64,000 nt of DNA from Semisulcospira habei (Eukaryota > Mollusca > Gastropoda > Semisulcospiridae), in NCBI GenBank assembly GCA_036245525.1, contig BTPG01000005.1, forward strand, positions 1,264,934-1,328,933. Reading direction: 5' to 3'. Below are positions 1 through 8,145 of the stretch, piece by piece; within the stretch, counting starts at the first letter, position 1; each line of letters opens with the position of its first letter. Below the pieces are notes generated by a model that saw only the letters and a program-made list of their open reading frames with translations, was not told the origin of the DNA and did no database searches. The position numbers were made by a program, and so were the translations under genes.

Positions 1-378
1 TAACGGCTGAACTTTTGCAATGATTTCAGAAGCAAGGCCCTCGTCCAGGCGCACAGCCGAGAGAAGGCTTAACGCTGAAGGTGCCTGTGACTATGTCCCA
101 TAATACATGTCCGTACACTCCGGGATCCAGACTCTGTCTTTAGCAAAGTTGGCCTTTTAGTGCAGTGCACGCTGTCAGCATGCCCTGCAAACGTCAGTTT
201 GCTTGAAATGTGCGACTGAAATGTCAAGAAACGAGTATTAACTGAGGAATTAATTATCAGCCTGATATCAACGCAGACACCCTCGTACAGCACTCGCAGT
301 TCCAGTTCTCCACCGTCGATTTGCGCCGGAGGGCGTGACCCTTGAGGATAGACGCTTGTTATTGGGTACAAAGCCCCA

Positions 379-425
379 AAAGCTTATAAAAGGAACGCCT
401 GTAAGGCGTTCCTTTTATAAGCTTT
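379..425. repeat. perfect 22-bp-arm palindrome
   Basis: Arms of 22 nt beginning AAAGCTTATAAAAGG match perfectly around a 3-nt loop (GTA). A perfect short foldback of this kind resembles a transcription terminator on paper, but there is no gene beside it and this is a eukaryotic repeat landscape. It is more likely the core of a foldback element. Confidence 0.85.
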
Positions 426-470
426 CTGGACTTTCTGCCATTGTAGGATGCAAATCACTCACCCTGATAC

Positions 471-518
471 AACAGGGTCATCTCTCCTTCGTCCAGACGA
501 AGGAGTATTGGCCCTGTT
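471..518. repeat. imperfect palindrome
   Basis: Inner arms CTCCTTCGTC and GACGAAGGAG are separated by 2 nt, and outer arms AACAGGG and CCCTGTT pair across an unpaired stretch. It lies 46 bp from the perfect palindrome at 379-425. Confidence 0.6.
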
Positions 519-865
519 CTAAAAGGCTGCAAAGACTCGTGCTAAAACTGCATTTGGATGACTTTTGACGACCATACAAACCTCAATGAGAACGATGTTA
601 GTGTAGAGTGCCATTGTAACACAAACACGTTGACTTTCGTAGACACTGAGAGCGTCATTATTTGTGTTGGCTTTGATGAGTCTTTTTCTTTTTGAGTATC
701 TCACTGGTGATGTATAGTTTGATCACACCGGTGAAGCCATTCAGGTCACATCTAATATGACATGACTGTAGAAAGTAAAACGTTCAACGTTTAGAGTTTA
801 ACTTCATTTTGCCCACCACAAAGTGATATCAAAGACGGTGCAACGAAAAGAGGTCTGCATAATTT

Positions 866-965
866 TTTTTTTTATCCCAGCTTGGTTCGAACCCAAGACC
901 ATCGGACAAGAATGGAACCCTCTCCCACCTCAGCTACCCAGCTCACCAGGTCCAGGAAGTGCCTA
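866..965 (-). mobile_element. tRNA-derived SINE head, minus strand
   Basis: Read on the minus strand there is an A-box-like TAGCTGAGGTGGGAGAG, then about 35 nt later a B-box-like GGGTTCGAACC, then an oligo(A) run (the T-run at 867-877 on +). This order and spacing is that of a tRNA-derived pol III promoter followed by a tail. No intact cloverleaf or anticodon arm could be confirmed, so I call a SINE rather than a tRNA gene. Confidence 0.55.
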
Positions 966-999
966 CATGACCAAGACTGTGTGGCACTAAGCTGCGCCT

Positions 1000-1150
1000 T
1001 TGAGATGGTGGGATATTCTGATAATCGGCCATAAACGGGTAGTGCCAGATTAGCTTGGCGCCCGAGAAGGCGCCAAGCTAATCTGACACTACCTTTGAAC
1101 TTGACCAATGCATCTCCCGCTGCGGTGTCGTAACCCATAAAGCTCTGAAA
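1000..1150. mobile_element. foldback element family B, copy with AGATTAG arms
   Basis: Arms 1038-1062 and 1069-1093 (core AGTGCCAGATTAGCTTGGCG) pair around a 6-nt loop. This copy carries AGATTAG in one arm and CTAATCT in the other, where most copies carry AGAATAG and CTATTCT. Outer flanks are degenerate. Confidence 0.75.
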
Positions 1151-1162
1151 TGCACAACAGGG

Positions 1163-1240
1163 TATTAATCGACCATGATAGTTCACGGGTGGTGTCGGGA
1201 TTGCTATTCCGACACCACCCTTGAACTGTCATAGTGTATC
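1163..1240. mobile_element. foldback element family B, short variant
   Basis: GACCATGATAGTTCACGGGT and its near-complement (ending AACTGTCAT) surround GTGTCGG and CCGACAC. The GCTTGGCGCC tip is missing, so this is a shortened hairpin. It lies directly beside the previous B copy. Confidence 0.65.
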
Positions 1241-1690
1241 TGACTCCAGAACTGTGACATAGAATAGCTTTTTAAAAGAAGTCATCCTCAGTATGTTATG
1301 AGTTAAGGATAAATGCGTTACTCTTACTGGAGAGTGTAGGACATTGCCTCGAGCCGCGGGCCGGCCTCAACCGAGAACACGGGAAATCCAGTTCTGAGAA
1401 GTGCAGGGAAAGCTTTCAGTCTGACGGCATGTTGTTTTTATGTCGGTGATTTATTTCAGACGCATTTTCATCTTGCTTGAGCTAGACATGCCAGGCTAGT
1501 CAGTGTCTGTCCATTTATCATTCTGAGCTTTTAGGTTTCGTATGCCTACGCGCGTATATTTTCTGTCTGGCGTTCGCCCTTGATGATGATGTTTTTTTTT
1601 TTCTTTTTTCTAACGCGCATCCAGTCCATGACGGCAGCAAGCTCAGAGCACAAGAACGCGACCTGTCTTTCAAGTCTCTTAAAGCTCTGG
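1241..1690. other. no gene; degenerate LINE 3' remnant
   Basis: At about 1,585-1,650 a short GAT run, a T-rich tract and a GCGCATCCA block resemble the sequence at 57,905-57,985. Both look like decayed L2-type LINE 3' ends on the minus strand. Nothing else is recognisable. Confidence 0.35.
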
Positions 1691-1882
1691 CCCGCTGCGA
1701 CAGGATCGACCATGATAGTTCAAGGTTAGTGTCAGAATAGCTTGGCGCCTTGAGGCGCCAAGCTATTCTGACACTAACCTTGAACTATCATGGTCGATCT
1801 GTCTTCAGAACTGCCAGTGATGTACGACTCAGAGGATAGCGCCGAAATTTGATAATGTTGTCGTAAGGGCTCAGTGAGTTAA
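1672..1882. mobile_element. foldback element family B, perfect 46-bp arms
   Basis: Arms 1704-1749 and 1754-1799 are perfectly complementary over 46 nt around the loop TTGA. The arm reads GGTTAGTGTC where other copies read GGGTGGTGCC, with matching changes in the second arm. The right end is GTGAGTTAA at about 1,882, and the left end is eroded. Confidence 0.88.
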
Positions 1883-2484
1883 ACCAGCTCAAATTGGTGA
1901 TCCAGGCTATACTGTACATTGTGTGTGATTTGTCAGTAACTTGCCATCTAGTGCGAAGTTCATGGATCTTACTGACTCCGTCGTAGAATCTTACAGTCCG
2001 TTCCACAACTGACTTCAGTAAAATACAGGCGGTCAAATTCAGTGTAAAGTTCAGCTGGAACTCACTGAACCGGGGTGGCATGGTCAGTAGCGGACAAAAT
2101 GGTTACAAGGAAAAGAGATTTGAAAACAACGTCGATACGAAATGATAATTAACATGCCAACTTAGCTCCCCCCACCCACCCCCCACCCACCCTTTCTTTC
2201 TTCCTCTCCCCTCCCCCTCCATACACACACACAGTGTGATGGCCGTTGTCGTCTGCTCGGGGTTAAACCTCAATAACTAAACCCCCACCCAAACCACACA
2301 CCCACGATCAAAAGTGGAGAAAAGACAGACATTTAAAGTACCGTTACGCATAAGTCTGAAGACACGTTTCTGCACCATTCGTGTTCGTTACGCCTTGTCG
2401 ACACACCTGATGAACTTTAACAGCAGTTTGGACACGCAGCAAAAGCACACAAGTGCAATTTTTTACAGGGACTAAGACTTCCAG
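1883..2484. other. no gene seen
   Basis: The stretch holds a C-rich tract and a short CA run at about 2,165-2,235 and no credible ORF. It is downstream of the minus-strand ORF at 2,485-4,140. I see no poly(A) tail or terminal repeat that would end a mobile element. Confidence 0.4.
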
Positions 2485-4140
2485 CTATCGCTGATTTCGT
2501 CTGAGGGGGGATGGGCCAGGGGAGGGGGGGGGGAGGGGGCCTGTCTTGCTGACTGTCTGTCGCCCCGTCGCGCAGTTGCTGATGGTGTTGCCAGGGCCGG
2601 GTGGTTGGTGGTGGAGGAGGCGGGTGGTGAGGCCGGGGGACCGTTGCTTTAGTGCCAGGCTGGAGGGTGTTGACAGGCCAGCCACTCTAAAAGTTCTTGT
2701 ACGAGTGGTGGCGGGGGTGGTGGTGGCCGGCGAAACCGTGGCTGGTGGAGGCAGGGTGCGGGGATTCGGGGTGGTGGAGGTGGTGGCCAGTGGAGTCTGG
2801 GTCTTGGTGCTTGGCGTTGTAATGGGCGGGCTGGGTGGCGGATGTGGTGGTGGTAGACGGAGGTGGGGTGGTGGTGTGGGAAGTAGTGCCGGGCGTTGTT
2901 GTGTCCTGAATCTCTTTGGTGGGCGGTGGCGTTGGTGGGTTGTAGTTTGTTGTCTCTTGGCCGGTGGTTGAGGGTTGTGATTCTTGTTCGCTTCATCGGG
3001 GGTCTGGGTGGTCGTGGTGGCCGTGTTGGTGGTGTCAGTCGGTGGGGCGTCTGCCCTGGCCTTCTGTTGCCTTGGTAGGTCAGTGTTGCATCCCCTCTCA
3101 TGGGTTGCTGGTGGTGTCGTGAGGCGCTCTCGGTCGTTGGTCGCTGTGGTGGTTGCGGTTTCGGTATCTTTGTTTGCTGTGGTTACTGTCGCTTGGCAGT
3201 TGCTGTCTTGTTGTGTTTTGACTGCTTGGCTTCCGCTGTTCGTAGTTTTGGGTGGACAGAGATCGGCGAGTTCTCCAGTGTCTATTAGCCATCGTGTGGC
3301 GACGAGTGCTCGGTGGTATTCGTCCCCCTTCACTGCGTCGATGACTGGTATTGCTGACTGTAGCAACAGTACCAGGTCGATGACGTCCATTTTCTTGAGA
3401 CGAATCTTCTTCTCTCTCTTGGTCCACGCCCGTTTCTTTAGTAGGTGTTCAGGGATGTGGACTGACCCTGGGGAGGGTGGGGAGACAGACTCTGTGGAAT
3501 TCGTCGTGTCTTCGGAGTCTGGTGGCGGTAGGGTCTCTGGTAGGGGGCAGGCAGTCTCTTGTGCGGCTGGCTGCTGGTTGAGCTCTTGTGTTGGGGGCTC
3601 TTTGGCGGGGGCTGTCTCCTCTTCTTCTTCGTGTTGGTATTGTTGCATGCTGAGTGAGTTGAGTTCATTTTGGAAGAGTTGTCTTAATTCCGGCGGTGGT
3701 GTTTCTTCTTCGGGGGCTGCGGCATGGTTCAACTGGCTCAAGCTTCTCCGCATGAGCTCGTCGAACTTGGGAAACAGCCCCCTCGGCGGTATCGGCATTC
3801 CTTGAAATGCCAGGCGTTCGAAAGGTGTCACCTGTCGTGGTGGGTGGGCTGTTTGCTGCGGGGGCGGGAGCCCCCACGTTGGTTGTTCCCTTGGCTGAAT
3901 TGGTTGCGGCGCCTGGGGGGGGGGAGGGGGTGAATTCCCCACCTGTTCCCAGTACGGCTGCGCTGGCTGATCTCTTCGCTGAAAAGGTGGGGACAATGGA
4001 GGCCGTTGGCTTCTTGTCACCTTTGTTTGCTGTTGTGGCGCCTGAGGGAGACTGGCGGTATAGTCTTCCACCTGGTCTTTGTTGGTTCGGCGTCTGTTCG
4101 CCCTAACAAGGGCGGGCGGCTTGTTTTTCTTGGAGGCCAT
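2485..4140 (-). CDS. unrecognised 551-aa Pro/Thr/Gln-rich protein ORF
   Basis: I do not recognise this protein. It is an uninterrupted minus-strand frame from an ATG (MASKKNKPPALVRANRRR). Residues 1-130 are basic and Pro/Gln-rich, and about 130-190 contain an amphipathic stretch with FDELMRRSLSQLNH and an EEEEE run. Around residues 230-290 a compact non-repetitive patch (TKREKKIRLKKMDVIDLVLL, then YHRALVATRWLIDTG) is the only part that looks folded. From about residue 300 on it is Thr/Pro/Gln low complexity with basic clusters. There is no zinc knuckle, RT or protease motif. It could be a retroelement gag/ORF1-like protein, since it sits about 260 bp downstream of two 73-bp direct repeats that could be promoter monomers, or a lineage-specific disordered host protein. 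The region is GC-rich and stop-poor on both strands, so length alone is weak evidence. Confidence 0.45.
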   Translation of the reverse strand: MASKKNKPPALVRANRRRTNKDQVEDYTASLPQAPQQQTKVTRSQRPPLSPPFQRRDQPAQPYWEQVGNSPPPPPQAPQPIQPREQPTWGLPPPQQTAHPPRQVTPFERLAFQGMPIPPRGLFPKFDELMRRSLSQLNHAAAPEEETPPPELRQLFQNELNSLSMQQYQHEEEEETAPAKEPPTQELNQQPAAQETACPLPETLPPPDSEDTTNSTESVSPPSPGSVHIPEHLLKKRAWTKREKKIRLKKMDVIDLVLLLQSAIPVIDAVKGDEYHRALVATRWLIDTGELADLCPPKTTNSGSQAVKTQQDSNCQATVTTANKDTETATTTATNDRERLTTPPATHERGCNTDLPRQQKARADAPPTDTTNTATTTTQTPDEANKNHNPQPPAKRQQTTTHQRHRPPKRFRTQQRPALLPTPPPHLRLPPPHPPPSPPITTPSTKTQTPLATTSTTPNPRTLPPPATVSPATTTPATTRTRTFRVAGLSTPSSLALKQRSPGLTTRLLHHQPPGPGNTISNCATGRQTVSKTGPLPPPSPGPSPLRRNQR

Positions 4141-4394
4141 CTGTGCTGTTACTTGGCTTTGCTTGAGGCGAGGCTTGGTCTCGGTTGGCTACCCCGCGGA
4201 GCGGTGTCCGTTCTCCGTTGGGTCTCTGTTTTCTCTCTGGCTAGGCGAGGAGCGGAGGACCGTTCTCCTCGGCTGCTGTGAGTCGAATGATGTCCTCGCA
4301 AAAGCACACGTGTAATCGCACTTATTTATTCTGCGCTGCCGTTAGCGCGCCAATCTATTTTTATCTGTTTCTCGTACTGAAAGCGTCGTATTTC

Positions 4395-4541
4395 TAGAGC
4401 GGAGTGAAGTCGTTGTCAGCTTACTTGATATAAAGACGACGTGTGCTGAACTGGATTGTCCTGTGTCTAGAGCGGAGTGAAGTCATTGTCAGCTTACTTG
4501 ATATAAAGACGACGTGTGCTGAACTGGATTGTCCTGTGTCT
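4395..4541. repeat. two 73-bp tandem repeats upstream of the Pro-rich ORF
   Basis: A unit containing GAGCGGAGTGAAGTC and ending GATTGTCCTGTGTCT occurs twice in direct orientation with one clear difference (GTCGTTGTC against GTCATTGTC). It lies 5' of the minus-strand ORF at 2,485-4,140. Tandem 5' monomers are known promoters in some LINEs, but their role here is inference. Confidence 0.75.
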
Positions 4542-5038
4542 AAATGAACCATAACTAGACCGGCTGTGTGTAGCGTTTCGTAACCATCTGTTATAGAAGT
4601 AGAAGTGTATCTTTGAACAGGCACGCCTTCAATTTCAGCGACGATGAAAACCCTAAAACTGACGTAGACAAATCACGATGAAAACGCCGTCCGCGGACGA
4701 ACAAATTTCTATTTAAAACATCCAGCTGTTGTTTGGCTTTAGTTTCACGATCTGGCCAGCTCATTTCCGACAGCGAAGCCCTTAGTCCATCTGCGGACAT
4801 AGAGCCGCACAAGCAATAGTGTATGTATCTTGCCTGTCATACGAGGAAAACTAACCTACGCTACATTAACTTGTAAACTTGTTTTTCGGTGTTGGTTTTC
4901 AGTATTAGGAAGTTCATTTCCTAAAATCATTCGAACGCCATCTAGTCAGTCTGCGAGAAGCACATATCCTCACGAGCCTGTGCAAGTTGCAGGGCCTCAC
5001 GAGGACTGATCTATGCCTCTTGCAGATTAAGAAAAAAG

Positions 5039-5238
5039 TAACTCATTCAAGGCGCCCCGCATCAATAGCTGCGGAAGTGTCGTATAGCATTGCCGGCGGC
5101 AACGCTATACAAACACTTCCGCAGCTATTGATGCGGGTATCCTTGAATGAGTTACGCTTTATTTCGGCCTACATATGCACTTCAGTGCTGAAACTAACAC
5201 TTCCGCAGCTATTGATGCGGGATGCCTTGGATGAGTAA
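5039..5238. mobile_element. foldback element family J plus partial third arm
   Basis: The element starts TAACTCATTCAAGG and ends CCTTGAATGAGTTA (5,039-5,154). Arms of about 55 bp contain GCATCAATAGCTGCGGAAGT and its complement, with a few mismatches and a 3-nt centre. A partial extra right arm follows at 5,199-5,238, and its flank (TTATTTAGGCCGACAT) is a diverged duplicate of the first flank. The ends match the family B ends (TTAACTCATTC). Confidence 0.8.
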
Positions 5239-5291
5239 AAGGTTATTTAGGCCGACATCTGCACTTACTGAAACTAACTAACACAGATGGG

Positions 5292-5472
5292 TTAACTCAT
5301 TCTACCCCAGACACACCACAGCAAGATAAGGATCGACCATGATAGCCTACGGGCGCCAAGCTACTCTGGCATCACCCTTGAACTATCATGGTCGATCTGT
5401 GTCCTGCACTGCAATGCAGTCTTCAGAGGACAGCGGCAAAATTTGGGGAGGTCTTGAGGTACAATGAGTTAA
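5292..5472. mobile_element. foldback element family B, TTAA-ended, deleted left arm
   Basis: The ends are TTAACTCATTC and ATGAGTTAA. The right arm is complete, while the left arm has lost most of its GGGTGGTGCCAGAATAG segment. The outer parts (CACACCACAGCAAGAT on the left, GCAATGCAGTCTTCAGAGGA on the right) define the family layout used for the other copies. Confidence 0.8.
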
Positions 5473-5893
5473 GTCAAGCGAGAGTCAGCCCATGAAACAA
5501 ATTTCCGACTCTTCAGTTGGCAACGACCTCTGACACCACGTGAGCAAAGGGTGATCGGACCGGCGTCGGCCGTGTCACCTTTTGCTTCCTGGGCAGTCAG
5601 TGATCTCCGTAGACGCGAACAGTATACTAGTTATCTTCCGCCACCAACTCACTACAAGCACTGCCAGGGGAGAGAATATTATTGTGCATTATCGACCAAT
5701 GATCATAGATCTAGGTGGTCAAAGCTAAAAAAGATAGGATGGAATGAGTGCCCTTACAGAAACCACAGCAACATGCGGTCTTCTTTGCGGGTAGGCAGCA
5801 GTTCCTCCTTTAAATCACTTCTCAAAACCCACATCTACAACGCTGCCGTTTACTAGTTCACTTCCCCAGCCATGCACAATTCATCACCACTGT

Positions 5894-6044
<151 letters not shown>

Positions 6045-6109
6045 GCTGTTAGCCTTTTCGTTTTATCAGCGCTTAGAGCTACTTTTAGAATAAGCGCTTA
6101 ACAAATCTC

Positions 6110-6164
6110 CTTTATTATTATTATTATTATTATTATTATTTTATTATTATTATTATTATTTGTA

Positions 6165-6235
<71 letters not shown>

Positions 6236-6236
6236 G
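6110..6236. repeat. (TTA)n microsatellite, LINE tail
   Basis: About 40 TTA units with two breaks, directly after the LINE 3' motif, so probably an expanded LINE tail. Confidence 0.95.
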
Positions 6237-6327
6237 TTCCTTCTCTTCCTCCAGTACGATGATGGTGTGCTGAAGCGGTCGCCTAGACCGAAACAGCTGT
6301 CCACACCCCTCTCCCAATGCGCAAAAG

Positions 6328-6436
6328 GCCATCGGGGGGACGTCTGCCGCCGTTGGCCCGCGCACTTTTGTGTGCGGGCCAACGGCGGCCGACGTCCCCG
6401 TGTGCGGGCCAACGGCGGCCGACGTCCCCCCGATGA
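6328..6436. repeat. GC-rich hairpin with one arm duplicated
   Basis: The left arm (CATCGGGGGGACGTC, then GCCGCCGTTGGCCCGC) pairs with a right arm that is present twice in tandem. The 30-bp block starting GTGTGCGGGCCAACGG occurs at about 6,370-6,399 and 6,400-6,429. It interrupts the LINE fragment to its right. Confidence 0.85.
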
Positions 6437-7406
6437 CCTAGACACGCCAAAAACACCAACTAAGCACCTTTCACTTGATTTGTCCTTCGAAGGCAAGTCT
6501 ATTGAGCAAGTGTCTGAACACCGCCTCCTTTGAATTATCATAGATGATCAGCTCAAGTGGCAGGCACACACACATAAAGTGTGTAAAACTGTTTCAAGAA
6601 ACATTTTCATGCTGTCCAAACTAAAGCACTTCACTGACTTTGAAACCAGAAAATTGTTTTATTATGCACATATTCAGTCCCACATTAATTATGCTTCGAC
6701 GGTGTTTGATGGCTGCAGAGATGTACATTTAGGCCTGAACTCCTTACACAGACGGGCAGCTAAATTAATTTTACCTGATCCTACTTTGACAACGGATGAT
6801 AAGATTCACAAAGCGGGACTTCTTTCTCTCAAGAATCAGTTTGCATTCAACAAAGGTGTTCTCTTTTTCAAGATTCGGAATGACAACACTCCGGAATATC
6901 TAACCCAGCTGCTAGTCCGGTCACAGTCCCGCTATGGCGATACAAAAAACCTATATGTAGTACCAAAAACCAGAATAGACTTATTTAAAACCAGTCTAGC
7001 ATTCTCGGGGGCGACTTTGTAGAATTCCCTTCCATCCCACACGAAGACCACTATAACGGTATCATGTTAAAAGCGGAAAAGTCTTTATAAACATTTATCT
7101 TCGCAGCCGTAACTATCTGCAAGCTTTGCTTTCCATACGTAGATATCATTGTTAGTAATGTACCCATTTTACTGCTGTGTATGTATAGTGCTGCTGTGTT
7201 GTTGCTTTTTTTTCTTTCTTCTTCTTCTTTCTTCCTTACCACTGCTCCCCCTCCCCCAACACACCCGTAGGCGTTGGTCCTATACATGTATTAATTTAAT
7301 GTAATTGTTGTGTTTGTAGATGTAGAAACGGCAGATTTAAAAAAATGGCATTGCCTCTGGCACTGTTAATATCTTTACCGTTGTAAAATAAAGATTCATT
7401 GATTCA
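6437..7406 (+). pseudogene. CR1-like LINE 3' end, RT C-terminus, broken
   Basis: The frame reads like the last third of a CR1 ORF2: IDDQLKWQAHTHKVCKTVSR, KLFYYAHIQSHINYAST, LHRRAAKLILPDPTL, TRIDLFKTSLAFSGA. It matches the same part of the intact ORF2 ending at 22,814. A TGA at 6,531-6,533 falls where the relatives have glycine (HRLLG), and a TAG at about 7,020 replaces the tryptophan of the WNSLP motif. The element ends AAAATAAAGATTCATTGATTC at about 7,406. It is truncated and inactive. Confidence 0.82.
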
Positions 7407-7539
7407 TAGATCTGAATTTCCATGCGAAGGGGCTGGAAATTCAGTGAATATTGACATCTTTCAACTTGAACTTACTTAGTGCTCCCCTCTCATTCATTTT
7501 TGTCTACCGTATTTAAAAAATAAGGTAGACGTTGAAATG

Positions 7540-7686
7540 AGCCTGGGTCGGAGCGCATTCCGGAGCATGCACATGATGTTTTTGGCGTGCGGCGCAAAAA
7601 TACTGGCAAAGAAGTAACACGAAAAAATGACGTCACGTCTAGCTACGCAAACCTTGCTAGAGAACGTCTTTTTGGCGCCAAGCGCC

Positions 7687-7775
<89 letters not shown>

Positions 7776-7800
7776 ATAGCGACTAGAGCCCGCGTTTGAG
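7540..7800. repeat. diverged copy of the left part of repeat family A, with (GT)n
   Basis: AAGTAACACGAAAAAATGAC, ACGTCTAGCTACGC and GGCGCCAAGCGCCGTATGTG are diverged matches to 7,970-8,050 and 53,225-53,305. A (GT)n tract at 7,690-7,771 takes the place of the (TATG)n tract of the next copy. Confidence 0.65.
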
Positions 7801-7840
7801 GGCAGACAAGCTTGACATTTTAGGATATTGTCCCAAAAGG

Positions 7841-8074
7841 AATTATCTCGGGACCTTTTTTAAGTCCCTTCTATTTATAGAAGGGACTTTTTAGGACGGA
7901 TCGCGGTGGGGCGAATTTAATAGCATGTCCATGATGTCAAAGGCGGGCAGGCTAAACCTCTAACAATTGAAGTAACAAGATAAAAATTGCGTCATGTCTA
8001 GTTACGCTAACCTCGCTGCTGAACGTACATTTGGCGCGAAGCGCCGTATGTGCGTATGTATGTATGTATGTATG

Positions 8075-8105
<31 letters not shown>

Positions 8106-8145
8106 TGTAATGTAATGTAATGTATGTATGTATGTATGTATGTAT
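7841..8145 (+). repeat. repeat family A, left segment, ending in (TATG)n
   Basis: Begins with a hairpin AAGTCCCTTCTA/TAGAAGGGACTT and matches 53,103-53,310 closely. It ends in a (TATG)n-(TAATG)n-(TATG)n tract where the RTE LINE begins. The rest of the copy continues at 10,853 and, after the CR1 cluster, probably at 23,272. Confidence 0.82.

Larger units (their letters stand above)
1..865. other. no gene seen; contains two small palindromes
   Basis: I see no credible coding region. Short open frames on both strands overlap one another and look random. The only structure is two small inverted repeats listed separately. Confidence 0.5.

Noticed and set aside
379..425. Rho-independent terminator-like hairpin
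   Set aside because: There is no bacterial gene context; it is one of many foldback sequences in a eukaryotic window.
2984..3805. 273-codon plus-strand frame opposite the Pro-rich ORF
   Set aside because: Val/Gly/Ser-rich shadow of the Thr/Pro-rich minus-strand frame in a stop-poor GC-rich region.
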